Position numbers and translations under genes: made by a program. Positions 1 to 12,379 of a stretch of 64,000 nucleotides of DNA are shown piece by piece. The notes under the pieces were generated by a model that saw only the letters and a list, made by a program, of their open reading frames with translations, did not search any database and was not told where the DNA came from. The stretch is from Symbiodinium natans. Its lineage: Eukaryota; Sar; Dinophyceae; Suessiales; Symbiodiniaceae. The stretch lies in assembly GCA_905221605.1 (NCBI GenBank), contig CAJNDS010002462.1:310001-374000 (forward strand), read 5' to 3'. Every line of letters starts with the position of its first letter. Within the stretch, counting starts at the first letter, position 1.

Positions 1-3000
1 TTTTTGTACAACACATGTGAGACGAACAAACCCACGCCTGCAATTCTGATCGTTCCTGGTGCATGAGGTGAAGGCCAGTTGTTAAAGTATGGTTCTGTCT
101 CGTTTCCTTTATGGATGAAACCGCCACGCACTTCTTACGGTCATTGTGACAGGAGCACCGAGGCTTGCAGCATGTTGTCAAAGCTTGCCGAAGCCCTACA
201 GAAGTTACATAAGTGTGTGCAAAACCACGCTACGCGCAACTTGAAGCTTCATTGCCTGCACGTGACACTGCCGATGATTTGGAGAGGCATCACGTTGTGG
301 GGTCGAGGTCCTGGCTCGGGCGGCTGCTGCAGAGAAGGGTACAGTTGCAGATGTCGCAACCTGGCACAAGCTGTAAGGAGCTGTGCTATTTTGCCCCAGT
401 AGCCTAGGACGAAGTTGCGACGCGTTGCAATTTGACCAAGTGAAAACCCAAGAGATGCCATGATGTCGCCTTCGCCTTTTCAACAGGATAGATGACAACC
501 TGAATTTACTGCTACCAAGCTACACATGTTGAGTGCAGCCATTCAGCACTGGCATTCTGCATCAGTTAGCAGAAAGTGAGACGCATCTCCTTTCGGGTGA
601 ATCATGGACTTCCGCACGTGATCAGGTGAAGCTGGAAGACCTCCGGGTTGTGCTGATGCTGCCGGGGATGTCTTCCCACAGCAACATTCTAGCCAGGCTC
701 GTTGGCATGGGCTGTGGAAATCGACCACGCTTCACTCGTCTGTGAACCCACTGTCCTTGAATGGTTAGCGCATGTCCGACATTTCGCGCAGCTTAGAGAG
801 AAGCCGAAAAAGCACACCAGTGTCCGTCGGCTGAGCAGAACCAGGATTGGCAAGTCAGCTGCGTAAGTTCTTGCCAGGATTACTTCCCCTCCTCTGGCAG
901 AGGCCCGCGCCACTTTGCAGAGCGAGTGAACCTGCAATGCAGCAACAACTGCCAGTCGCAGAGGCTCCTCTCGACAAGATACTTGAAGCAACTTCTGGTG
1001 CAGCAGCTGCTAAAGCCATGGGCTTTGCTCGAGAGGCAAAGGGGGTTCTGCACCGCTTCCAGTGTTGCCACGTGATAGGAGTCACATGGCAAGCTGCATG
1101 AAGTACATCTGATTGCCATTTCGAGGCAGGTCAGCTGGCACTTCACCAGGTAGGCAGGAGCCTCGACGCTAGTTGATTTTGCTTGCAAGGGTGGGGCACC
1201 ACTGACTTGCTTCTGGAAAGGCCGAATTGGAACCTCGCCGGCTGCTGTTCACAGCGTGGTGCTGGCGTTGGCAAACAATGGTGCGCGGGGTCGACCTCCT
1301 GAAAAGTGGAGTGAAGCATGAAGCCGCTGATGTGCAGGCTTGCTGCTTGATGGCTGCGCGTCCCTCTTGGCACAACACTCTGCCCTGCTTGCGACAGAGG
1401 CCCGTGGATCTCAGACAGGTGTTTGTCAGCACGACGTTGTGACGCGTGTGAGTCTGGTTGCAAAGCTTTTCCCAGGACCTGGCCTCGGCAGTGGCCGCCG
1501 TCGGAGATCAGGGCCACGAAGGACTGGGAAAGGGATCGGTGAGCCTCATGAACCCCATCAGCTTCATGGGCCCGCATGGGCCCGCAGAGGTCACAGGAGG
1601 TTGCTTTGGTCAACAAAGCAGTTTCTGCCCATGCTGCCAGGACCACAGCTTGTTGCGGCATGCAAGAACCTCGCAAGCAGAGGCACCAGCTGTTGCCCGA
1701 ATGTTTGGTCTCAGATATCCGTTGATCCGTTTGGATGCAATGGAGCACAGCTTCCTATGCCTTGCTGCCTGCTGCCCTGAGCTTCTCAGATTTGCTGTGG
1801 CACGAGGACCCATCTCTCACCCCTAGTTTGCCCAAGCTGCACTGCAAGGAGCCGCAGATTTCTCCACGCTTTCTTCTTCTCGTCTCCAGGTGCAGGGCAT
1901 GATTCCTGCAAGCCCTTCCTGATGCATAACATGTAGTAATATGTAGTAGCAATGTAGTATCCTTGGCATGAGCGCCGTGAATGCTTTTCGCACATTGGAA
2001 AGGCATCTTTTTGCGACGAGTCCTGAACATTCCGCGAAAGAATTATCCCGACATCCAGTAGATCAAGAAGAAATGTGGTTGGGGAGGAATGATCTTTCCA
2101 CAGCACAGTTGAGGCATTGGCGGTTGCAGCAACAAAGTCCACCTCGCTGTCGTTCTGCAGTGCTACGGTGGGTGGCTCAGGAGAAGCTAGGCTTGTCTTG
2201 ACAGGTTATGAGGTGGTTATGAGGTGGTGCGCATGAAAAACTTCAGTGAGAGGCAGTGCAAGCATGAAGTATTCATGCGCTTCTCGATCAAACAGATGCT
2301 GTGCGTGCATATTGCCAGAGTTGGCTGTTTGAGGTGGTGGAGACCGCCGTGCAGGCGTGGATATTCCATTCCGTTCCTCGCAGTCTGGGGTGGGCATTCT
2401 TGTTCTTTCTTAGACAGGTGCTGGGCCAGTGGCCGGCCAGCGAGGTGAAGCATTGTATGCAATTTATGCGAATGGGCTGGGGAAGCCGTCATGTTTGCCA
2501 AACCTGTGGATGAGAGCCCACAGACTACACCCAAAACTTGTACACAATAGTAGCAGAGACTGGCAGAGAGTCGCTCCATCGGCTGCTTGTCATCCTTGTC
2601 CTTCCCTGGATATGTGTTCAAGGCCATACGCTTGGTCCTTGCATTGGCAAAGCCGCGGCGTGCGGAGACAAAGGATGCTGATATCGCACAATGTCGCACC
2701 CGTTTGCCCGACTGTCCTCCTCATGACAGTTGACAGTTGATGGACAAACGCTCGAGGACGAAGCGCCGGAGGTCTCATCAGCTCTCTGGGCCTCACTGCT
2801 CTCCGCCACTGCGGCCAAGGCTGCTGCAAACCTCGAAGCGGCATCGCATCCATCTTACAAAGTGTAATGCGAGCAGGGGCCAGGGTGCTTTCCACAGGTG
2901 CGACCTGCGCTGTCAGACCTGCCGGCTGCAGAACTGATTCGCCACTCCGACTTGAATCAGCTCTCAGTCCTCCCCCAGACTCGGCCCTTTTCTGGCAAGA

Positions 3001-4677
3001 GTCCATCCAGCCCTTCTTAGGTTTGGCTCTCGCTGCCAAAACCCATGCAGAGCAGGGTGGCAAGGCACGTGAGTCGTGCTTCTTGCAGCTACTGGGGTCA
3101 TTGATTTCAGTTTGCAATGAGCTGTTGCTGTGGACTGGGTGGGAAGATCATTCATATGCTGCCTGCCTTTCGCCGACTTGCCACAGCACTGCAGAGATGC
3201 CTCCATTACACAGACCCAGTCATAGACAATGCCAAGAATCTAGCTCACAGTCAATACCTTTTTCTGGCTAGAGTTGTGCAGACCCGGTCACATCCTGTCC
3301 CAGGAGCTCCTGGAAGGAGTTGCGGTGGAGGCAGTCAGGCGACTGGCCGACTTGCCCCAGGCAGACCTGCTGTGTTGGCTTGCAGCACGAGTGCAGGATG
3401 TCAGCTTGAATTGGCTTGCAAAGTGCTTGAAACATGGCTGTTTCGTAGGCGCACTTGCTCCTGCTCACACAAGGTGCACCGGGCTCGTACATTAGAATGG
3501 TCTGCCCTATGTACGGCAATACGTTTGCTAGTGCTGTTGCTGGGATTTGCAGCCCTATGCATGGCACAGAGATTCGAGCTGTTGCTTTGAAATCTAACTT
3601 GTCACCGACAGCAGCCAAACTAGCCAAAGGATTGAAGTGCAGGTCTGACACCGTTGGGCGGCAAGCATCCGAAGGTCAGGGAGATCTGCAACTACTGGAG
3701 CGAGGCCAAGCTGGGGGGGAACATTCCAAAGCCTCATACAACTGCTGGTCCGATGCTACCGCGGTCTTTACCGTGGCTCGTGTTTCGGTATCTTGACGGC
3801 GGTGTTTTTGCAACTGCCGCCAGGTCCTTGGTGAAGACTCGGAGAAAGGCGACGAGGTCTCCAAAAGACGGAAGGAAGCTGGGCCACCCAGCAAGCGGCA
3901 GCGGTAGACACATCTGTACGGAGATGTCAGGTCCCCTTCCTGTCTCGCTTTTGCCGTAGTGTGCACAGATGCTCTAAGTCTAAATCCATTCGGATGTTTC
4001 CTCGCAGCTCTACGAGACGATTCACCGAGGTGGAGCGAGGGCAAGCGCTGACTGGCGACCAGGCACTTCGCATCCATGCGTGACGCTGCGTTTAAACTGA
4101 TTTGTCTGTCGGATACTTTCATGAGACTCACAGGAACCACCAAACAACTTTTTTTCCCGCAGTGATCAGCAGGTTGCAAAGCTTGCGCTGATCTTCGAAG
4201 CTCTGTCTTCTGTGCCTTGGATGATTTCGAAGAGTTGATATGCACATTTCTTTGGCAGCCGAAGATCGTGTCGTCTCATGGGCACAAGCTGGACAGCCAC
4301 TATGCCAAGCGTGAATCGACACCCTTTTCAACAGAAGCAACGCGCTATTTCGTCCTCATGTCTGTCCTCGCGTGATTGACCTTCAGCCATCAGGATTTGG
4401 ACACTGCAACTTCTGATCGCTGCTTCTCCAGCCTCGGGAAACAAGTCCTACTCCTGACAAGGCGAAGAGATTGTCAGACATAAGTGACATTAAAGCCAAA
4501 AGCTATAGGTGCAGGGATGATAGCGATGGTGGCATGGTGTGAGCTATTTTTCCTCGGGCTCAGGAAGGTCACGTGTTGCTGCTCGCTGCAGGTCGGCCCG
4601 AAGCTTGCCCCCGGCAACTCGCGAGACACTTCTCGACCAAATACGAAGGCGGAACCACTGTGTGAATCGATGTTGCA
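1..4677. other. No recognisable gene; scattered exon-like stretches
   Basis: I recognise no gene family here on either strand. Short + strand stretches have protein-like composition and plausible AG acceptors or G[TCA] donors. Examples are about 914-1040 (an Ala-rich helix ending near FAREAKG), 3302-3398 (a helical peptide containing VEAVRRLADLPQADLLCWLA) and about 3655-3750 (containing KVREICNYWSEAKLGG). They could be exons of one or more + strand genes, in keeping with the very small exons further along, but I cannot link them in frame. Most longer ORFs are overlapping shadows without family resemblance. Confidence 0.4.
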
Positions 4678-4738
4678 CGGGCGGCGGCGGCGGCGGCGGC
4701 GGCTGCTGCTGCTGCTGCTGCTGTTGCTGCTGCTGTGC
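4678..4738. repeat. Compound trinucleotide microsatellite (GGC)n-(TGC)n
   Basis: About eight GGC/CGG units run directly into about ten TGC/GCT units with one TTG interruption, then into a short TG run. All frames give homopolymers (Gly/Cys, Arg/Leu, Ala/Gln on the other strand), so the ORFs that cross it are not trustworthy as genes. Confidence 0.9.
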
Positions 4739-6779
4739 TGTGTGTGCACTGTTCACATCTGTTCACATTTCTGCAGGCTCTGGTATCCGAATCCGCTCTC
4801 ACTAGAGTCAGGGACGAGCTCGATCTTATGCATGAGTCACAGACCCATCCTGTCCAGGGGCCAGGGCATCGGGCTTTGGGAGTCTGGACGCGAAGCTCGG
4901 ATGTAAGCAGGCAGTTTGCAGACGTGTGTCAGCACAAAATCGTGCGGTGGGGCCACAGAGGAAAGTTTAGGGTCCCTGTCGCTTGAATGTTGCTTCGCGT
5001 GGTGAACTTCGCTTGATGCCACACTGCGCCATGATCTCTTTCCTAAGCTTGCTGAGGAAACCCTTCGGAAGGCCCTGGACAAGAGAAGCAGGATGCTGGG
5101 ATAAGTTGAAAATGGTATGAAGAGATATGAACAGTACAGGAGCCAGTTTTCTTGAGCATGCGAGTGCGAAGCGTCTCCAGGAGTCGGCGACGAAGTAGCA
5201 GCAGCCGAAGTCGCAGCAGAGGCGCTGCTTTGTCCAGAGCCCAACTTGAGCCTGGCTGTCGTGGCTTCGATGACGGAGCTTGCCGTGGCAGAAATCGACC
5301 GGTAAGTGGGAGGCCGCAAGAAGCGTCGGAAAGCCAGTTCGTCGAGGCTGGTATCTCAACGGAAGACAGGAGGACGGCACTGGCATGACGTGTCGCTTTG
5401 TGACTTTGTGAGCCCTGCTCAGGGACCGAAGCCGTGGCCGTCGTCGAAGCCGAAGCTGACAAAGCCCGCAAAAAAAGGGCGGATGGATCTGCCAATCGGC
5501 TGTTGCATGAATGTCCAACAGAATCGTTCGGTGTCCATGTGGTCCGGTACGCCGGCAGTAAGTTTGCCATGCAAATTCGTAGTCGCTCGTAGTCAGGCTC
5601 ATCAGACATGCAGCATGAGGCCTGCTTGAGCTTCAGACAGCAAATGTAAGCAAGACCCCATGCCACAAGCGGCAGCTTCTGTTAAGGCTGCACATGCGTA
5701 TGCAGCTGCAACAAAGCAGAGTTTCGCAGAGTGGGGTGAAGAAGAGACATCGCGAAACGACTACAGACTTGCCATTCCAGCGTTCACTTCGAAACTCGAG
5801 CGGACTGAGTCCGACAAGCAGCTCTAAACTAGGTGTCATTGTTGCGCGTTGACGTGTGGCTACGTGGCTGCGCTGGCACGTGGCTGCAAGCACCGACGCC
5901 CATTGCTGCCGAGGTATCAGATCTTGGGAAGTTTTTTTCTGGGGGGGGGGACTCCGGGAAATCTCGCCCGAGATGGCATCAGTGGAAGCTGCTGTGTACA
6001 ACCTGGCCACATTCCTCCTTGCCCTCCGCCAGATTCATGCTCATCTTGTCAGCCTCTGTGGCCAGAGGGCGCGGAACTCTGCTTCTCTTCCTGCGGTGTG
6101 GGTTGTGTGCATGCTTTACTCCATTCATTCTCCGGAAATGACTATAGGGGCCCTGGAATTGATCCGTTCTCTGAAGGTCATTACGCGGGAGGGGTTGGAG
6201 GTTCGTGGTTGCTCTAGCAGGATCGGGGTCTGAGGAGTTTGTAACAGAGGAGATGTGTACTTTGTTTCGCTGGACAGGATCACAGCCGTAAGTCAAGACT
6301 CTGAAAGAGGGTCAAGCCAGCAGCTACTCATCCTGCAAATATTCGACCCATGCTGGCATGAGAAATCTAGCCGCAACTACCAGGAGAGCCTACATACTCT
6401 TTGCCAACAGTCGCGAGTAGTGAACCTACAATCAAGGACGTTTGTCCTTTGTGAGTACGATGCTTCACCAGGCCGGCCTGCCTTTGCTTCGGGGATTCTG
6501 TTGCCTGAAGGCATAGTGGGCCGAGGGCAGAGGGTGATGAAAGCTATGACAGGCTCCGATGACCTGACAGAAGTCTCTCGCAAGGCGCCGCGTCCAGAAC
6601 GGCAGGACATGGCAGGACAGTGAAGTATGTAACAGTACCATTGCAGGCTTGCATGTTCAGGTGCTGCCGAAAATCCCGCGAACTGGAGCCGTCAAGCCTG
6701 AACCTCAAGGCTGTAAGGCTGCAGGGCCACTACCCTGTATACCTTCGTGTTCCGTAGTGCCTGGGCCGGCAATGCGGAG
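4739..6779. other. No recognisable gene
   Basis: Nothing here matches a family I know. A minus-strand reading of about 210 codons (4967-5602) and Ser/Arg-rich + strand readings near 5150-5260 overlap each other in several frames and lack any conserved motif. A run of ten G occurs at 5941-5950. The 5' exons of the SNARE gene that begins to be legible at 6780 probably lie in the right-hand part of this stretch. Confidence 0.35.
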
Positions 6780-9190
6780 GTCCTACGTCTATGGAAACCA
6801 CACTTTCAACTACTTGCTGGAAAAGGACGGGTTCTTGAAAGTGCCCCTCTTGAACCTCTGCGCTCTTGGAGAATTGCTGGTTCAAGAACTTTGAAGCTAT
6901 CACTCATGGCAGAAGGTGGCTGTCTGCTTCTTGTGGTATTCTTGAGCCCTATCTTCGACAGCTGAAGCCTCTCCCTACGTCTCGTGCGGGCTCTGCCAAG
7001 TGCGCTCACGATAGCGTCGCTTTTTGTAATCAGATCGAACAACATATGCTTAGTAGGAGCTTATCTTCTTGTGCATCGCCTCGCCGACTGCGGGCACGGA
7101 AATGGTGTTTGGCTCAGTCGCCCATGGAAACTTGCGCAAAGAACTTTCCAAGGTTGCTCTCCGAATCAGGGGCCAGATGTCTGTGTCCAGAATAGAGAGG
7201 AACACTGACGAGCAAGTTAGAGGCGGAATAGCATGAACAGTTGCGGCCTTCAGATGCATTTTGTTTCTCACACGTTTTTGGTAATTGACCGTGGCCTGTG
7301 CGTATAAGGACAGGTGACAGCAAGTTTGTACAGCGTCGCGTGTGAAGATAGCAAGCTCGGGTGCGCACGGATTACTCCTCGAGTTTGTTGCAGTACGTCT
7401 TGCCGCCAAAGTGGCACACTTTGCTTCATTCACCCGAATCCCGAGGCCTTGCGCCTGATAGAGTTTTCTCGTCACTCGCGGCCTTGCCAAGTACACTGAC
7501 AGTCGTATCTCAAAGCTCCCAGCCCTTTCCCGCTTTCAGAGTCAACGTGGCTTTCTGTGTGCAGCTGGTGTGAGTTGTCAAATTTGCTGCCACTACATTG
7601 GGAACACCACCACGTTCAAGTGCGTAAGTGTACTGAGTCACTGCGGCTTGCAATGTTTAGTCAAGTGGTTTCGGAGGCATGTCCACATCTCACGCAGCAG
7701 GGCAAAGGGACGTGGGAGGGGCGCTTTGCTCATGAAGCAGTCTTCCGCGTGCTGTTCCTTTTACTCATGTCCTTTTACCCCGGCAAGATTGATGCGGAAA
7801 AGGGGGGTCACCTTAGAGGAAAGGATGCGATGGGCATCGGCAGTTTGCTTGGGCAGGGGGCGGGGGGTTGGGGGCGGGGGTGGTGGTGGGTGGGTGGGTG
7901 GTTGGGGATCCTCATCACTTTCTCATGGCTCTCATAGCGTCAGGTCTTCGAGTTTCTAAACGACTTCCGCCGAAGCTTCGAGGCAGGGTTGGTCGTCTGT
8001 GATCCATTGAAGGCAACAATGCCTCTCATCGTCCCGCATTGATAAGTGCGTGCTGGTGACAGCGACATTGCACAGAGCTGTTCGAGGAAAACTGACCGAG
8101 ACTTGTAGAACGACACGACGTACATGTGTATGAATGCTGCCTGACGTACACGTTTGGACCTCGTTTCAGAGAGCCTGTAGCTTGTGCGAGCAATCTTGCA
8201 TGCTACTCCTTGCCTCTTCGAGCATTACATGGATTGTCTGCTTTGTCTTTGTGGCTTTCCCATTTCTCGGTATGCGTGGCAGAGGCGCACACTCGGCGGT
8301 TAGGACATCGCGAGGATGAGCTAGCCAGGAGCAGAGCTGATGCCACCTTCCGTATCGCAATCGGTTGCTGCCAAAGTCTCCTTCGCCAGGATGCTTCGAG
8401 ACCTCATCTCGCGCTACAACAACGATGGAGGCGGCAAGATGCAGCAGATGGAGAGGGACCTTGAGGAGCTTCTTGCATCTTATGTGGCATTGAGTAGCAC
8501 TGCGGCCAAGCGGCCATGATGACACATTGATGCCCAGTGACGTAGGATGTTGCGGACATCATGCGGGACAACCTTGGGAAAGACCCAAACTCAGGGAAAG
8601 CTTGGAGATGAGTTGCCCGAGAAAGTGTCGGCTAAGCAGCAATTCCAGATTCTGAAGTATTCCGGCTGTGTTGTTGGAGCTTTCAGATGGGAGGCAGTTT
8701 GCATCACAGGGCCGTTCTCCGGTTTCGTTTGCGTGGGAGGTAATAACAAGGCTGCCAGGTTGGACAAGCTGAGAAGCTGAGTGCTGGCTCGCCAGAGGTC
8801 ATCGACCGCGGCGAGCGCATTGATTCCTTGCTGGACAAGACAGCTGCTCTGAAGTCAGAGTCTGCTTCAGCCTTGGGGCATACAGGCCGATTCGTGGCGT
8901 ACGCAAGCACGACGAGTCCCATGCCCTCGAATCCAAGGCAAAAGTCAGCATTGTCAGCCGATTCTAAGGTCTCCTTCCGGACCAACGCCAAGCGCTACAA
9001 TGATGACCTCTGGTGGCGGGACCAGAGAGGCCGTCAACTTTGTTCATGGTTGGAAATCTCGGGAAGGGCGTTGAATATGTCAGCTGCAATCTAGCCAGGG
9101 GCTGTTACGACTTGGCAAGGCAGAATGCTCCTCGGCATCGTTGCTATGGCCGTCATCGTCGTCATCACATGGCTCAGCGTGTGCTGCTGG
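6780..9190 (+). CDS. Longin-type R-SNARE (VAMP7-like), multi-exon, 5' end not resolved
   Basis: This encodes a vesicle R-SNARE that would pair with Q-SNAREs to drive endosomal/lysosomal or plasma-membrane fusion. The exons I can read are 6780-6840 (longin strand, SYVYGNHTFNYLLEKDG), 7944-7982 (VFEFLNDFRRSFE, the equivalent of the longin FAFLEDI segment), about 8377-8465 (FARMLRDLISRYNN...), 8546-8581 (DVADIMRDNLGK), 8798-8857 (start of the SNARE helix, VIDRGERIDSLLDKTAALKS, including the R-SNARE zero-layer Arg region), 8969-9024 (FRTNAKRYNDDLWWRDQ) and 9124 to about 9190 (one transmembrane helix, MLLGIVAMAVIVVITWL). The order matches the family from longin domain to tail anchor. Joins are in frame from 8377 through 9190. 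Donors are GT, GC and four GA. The initiator exon and at least one longin exon in 6841-8376 were not found, and the exact C-terminus is uncertain. Confidence 0.85.
7852..7908 (+). repeat. G-rich tract with G-quadruplex potential
   Basis: The + strand holds many runs of three to six G separated by one to three bases (GGGGG, GGGGGG, GGGGG, then GGTGGGTGGGTGGGTGG). It lies in an intron of the SNARE gene, about 35 bp upstream of the exon at 7944. This is a sequence-only prediction of structure. Confidence 0.7.
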
Positions 9191-9759
9191 CCTGCGCCTG
9201 TGTCTGATAGGCAGAATAGTTGCCTTTTTGCCTTTGCCTTTGCTTTGGCCTTGGCAAGAATGTGCGATTCTTCAATGCCAGGCACCACAATGAGCCCGTC
9301 GCAGCGGAGCGAACATCCTGACGAGTGCGCCCAAAAACATGCCTGTGACGAGTGCTGCCCGAATGTTTTGGGATGCCGTTGACCATGGCATCGCGACGTG
9401 AGAGATTAAGCGAAAGTGGAGCACGCGAACCTAGCACATCTCGGAGAGCACCTGCCTCGCATGATCTGAGCATATTCGGTCTCTGCGCTGCCGTTGTGGT
9501 TGAGCCCGCTCGTTTACGTGCAGCAATTCCCACCGGGCTGGTCATGGACAGGCAGGGCGCTGCCTTCCGGAAGAGTCTTTCGATTGAGAGAGCCCTGTCT
9601 GCCATTGCCATCTGAAGCTGAATTCCAAGCCTCGACCAAGGACGAACTGCCTCACGCTTGGCGCTTTCGGCACTCAAGCAGGCGATTTAGGAAACACGTG
9701 ATGAACGCTGTTGCTACGATCACGAGCCGCAAGACCTGGTGTGTGATAAATAAATTATC
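9191..9759. other. Probable 3' region of the SNARE gene; nothing else seen
   Basis: After the transmembrane exon the reading frame continues into a low-complexity TTTGCC/TTGGCC stretch (about 9226-9257). I see no further family motif. The TG-rich TGTGTGATAAATAAATTATCC at the end may be part of the 3' untranslated region. No separate gene is supported. Confidence 0.35.
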
Positions 9760-9760
9760 C

Positions 9761-9798
<38 letters not shown>

Positions 9799-9804
9799 AT
9801 AAAT
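9760..9804. repeat. (CTAA)n tetranucleotide microsatellite
   Basis: About nine units of AACT/CTAA run from 9760 to 9797 and decay into AAATAAATA. It is non-coding and separates the SNARE gene from the next region. Confidence 0.95.
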
Positions 9805-12379
9805 ATAGAAAAAATATATGTATGTTGTTAATGCTAGAGCTTCTCAGCATGCCACTGTATTCAGGCGAAGCCTGGACGGCATTATCCAGCTGCTTCGGAA
9901 TAGGCGGGGCTGAGCTTCACGGGAGGGGGGGGACCCTGAGATGCCACAAAAGCGGCCGATAGTTCTCCTCAAATTGAGACAAGAAGCAGAACAGAGAGCT
10001 TCAGGCCAACGGCTTCTCCAAGGTGCTGAAGGATTCGAGCCGGAGTCCGCAGAGACAAAAGAGACAAAGGACAAAGAGATGACTGAGATGATGGACGAGA
10101 AAGAGGTACCCTGTTGGCGGATCTGCAGACCGCCGGAGCGCATTTTCCCTCTCGCTTGTCGTCGTGCAGCCGAATGCCAATCGTGCAGGCGGAGACTCCG
10201 GGCTCCGCTGAAGTGTGTCGCGCAGATCTCGGAAATGTCATGCTGCGGGCGACTAGCGACAGGCAGCAATTCGTTCAAGGCGTGTGGCGTTCGACGAAAG
10301 CTCTGCCACGACCCTAAACTCCCTACAAAACCAGAGGGTCTTGCTACGGATGAGTTCGCTGCGAAGCTGCCTGCCGTCAGCCTGAGGACGTCGCAGGCTC
10401 CTCAGATCCCTGTCGAGGAAGTCGAGGACTCGTCGCCTGCCGGCCAGAAACTCTGCTGCGCGTGCTGAAGTCACTGTAGGTGACCGGTGGCAGCGTTCAA
10501 ACCCATCAAAATGTCCAGATGAGGTGGAGAACAGCAGCCGGAGCCAGGTGCAAGCCTTGTGCTGTCGAAGAGCAAGCTTTGAAAGAAAGCGTTGGGCTGG
10601 AGCGAGGCCTTTGTGGCGAGTCAGAAAGCTGTGAGGCTACAGAGATCTGCTGTGAGTCAAGGGGCGCTTCTTTAGGGCTGATGCTCCTTCCGCCAGGTCA
10701 CTGAGATTCCTGAGGATGTACAGGAGCACGGGACGGCTCCGAAGGTGCGTTGCCGCGCAGTGAATTTGGTGACTTGTTCGTGTTGACGGCTGCGGGCCAG
10801 GACACTGCCTCAGTCACTGCCTCCTCGGAGACAGAGCCGGCAGAGACAGGCGTGCTCGATGAAGCTGGGAAGGTCTTCCATGGTGTCCATTGGTGTCACT
10901 TCTGCCAGGTACCGGCACAGAGTCCGATACAGCTCTGCCCGAAGCCGTGGAAGAGACCTACTCTGCAAGTGAAGGCAGTGAGAGGCCATCACGGTCGGTG
11001 GGGCTCTTCTGGCTTAAAGTTCAAAAAGTGTGGCAGTTTTTGGACAGGAGTGCCGATACGCTGGCTCCCACGCCTCCCACGCCTCCCACGGCTCCCGTGG
11101 ATATGGGACGTAGCCTCCTGGAGCTCCTGAGGTGCGGAGAGAACCCATATTTCTTCTTTTGGGCCACCTCCAAATCTACGGAGGACCGGTGCGGCCAAAA
11201 CCAATGACACCACTTCAGTTCTGAGCTGAGGGAGCCAAGATGAGCTGAGAATGGGGTTCCGATGGATGCGACAAGGGGGCATAGCCGCGAACACGACCTC
11301 GTACAGCCAGTGCTACTTGCAGATTCATGCAGAGGCTGCGGAAACAGCGCTCGTCGGCGGAGCCTGTCGTGACAAGACATCTCAGGCACAGCCTCTGCCA
11401 TCCTGTGCGGGAGTGGAAGCATGCTAGCAGTCTGCGCAGGAGGAAGAAGAGTTCAACTCCCCGTTGCCACTTTCTTGTTTTTTCGAGATGCTTTCTTCGT
11501 GTCTCTCAAAAAGTCATCGAGGAGTTGGGCTGAAGAACTGCAGCTTAGGCCATTGGTGAACATGGCCGGATTAAGCTCGTTAAGCTCCACGCTTTGGGAG
11601 AGCCTGGTGTGGCCCTTGCTGGACTCAAGGCCGGAACTTCGCAAGGGATGGAGAGAAGGGCAAGAGAGACACATAACAAGTGGGAACCGTCGCAACATCT
11701 TCGAATGGCAAAAGAAGCTGTTGAGAGATGGAAAGAGGGACCGAGGGGGAGAGGGGGGAGGGTAAGTCAGAGAAACTTCTGGGTATGCGCCCGCAATGCC
11801 TGTGCCTGTGCCCTGTACCGTTCGCTCGCTTCGCCCGAGAGAGGCACCCGAAAGCCTTTGTTGGACCAGAGGCCTTCAAAGGCACGGGCAGCAAGCGAAT
11901 CATGACATGTGGATTGATTCCTACACTACGGGCCCTTCCCTTGCAGCGCTAGAGTTGTATTGGTGCTGTTGGCACGAACCTTGTGCAGGCTGCTCACATA
12001 TGCCCACTGGACTGCGACCTCAGGCGACTTGCTAGTCGTTGCATTTGCTTCTGTTGCTCCTTGCATTGCTGCAGGTCTTGGTAGATGTGCGCAAGGAACA
12101 TCATATCATGGCGATGCCCGTGCCTTGGTCTTGCGGGAGGTAACGCGGAGTAGAGGAAAAAAGGAGCTGCGAAAGAAGGTTCAAGCCATCTGGCTGGGCT
12201 ACCTGCTCAACTCCGCAATGGGAAGGCAGCTTTCACTTCCCCAGGGACTTGCGATGACTCGCGAGCTTGCCTGGAAGGTCTCGAAGGCAACCTCATTCGA
12301 CACGTGTGGTGCTACTTCAATGCCTGAAGCACAGTCACTTTTTCTCCTGGGGGGGCCTCCTCCTTCTCTGCTGCACCAG
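9805..12379 (+). other. Candidate exons of an acidic Ser/Thr/Glu-rich protein; family unknown
   Basis: Several + strand stretches look like short exons of one low-complexity acidic protein. One at about 10020-10105 is rich in E, T, K and D and ends at a GTACCC donor. One near 10697-10745 reads VTEIPEDVQEHGTAPK between CAG and GTGCGT. One near 10799-10870 reads like DTASVTASSETEPAETG. One at about 10909-10985 reads TESDTALPEAVEETYSASEG. I cannot join them reliably, and no catalytic motif is visible. They may be the 5' part of the pseudouridine synthase gene that becomes legible at 12380, or a separate gene. Between 11000 and 12379 I see only a possible exon near 12095-12138 that ends at GTAACG. 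Confidence 0.35.

Noticed and set aside
5152-5388. SR-protein-like Arg/Ser-rich ORF
   Set aside because: The RS content comes from a short CGAAGT/AGCAGC-rich patch; other frames are equally open and no RNA-binding domain is nearby.
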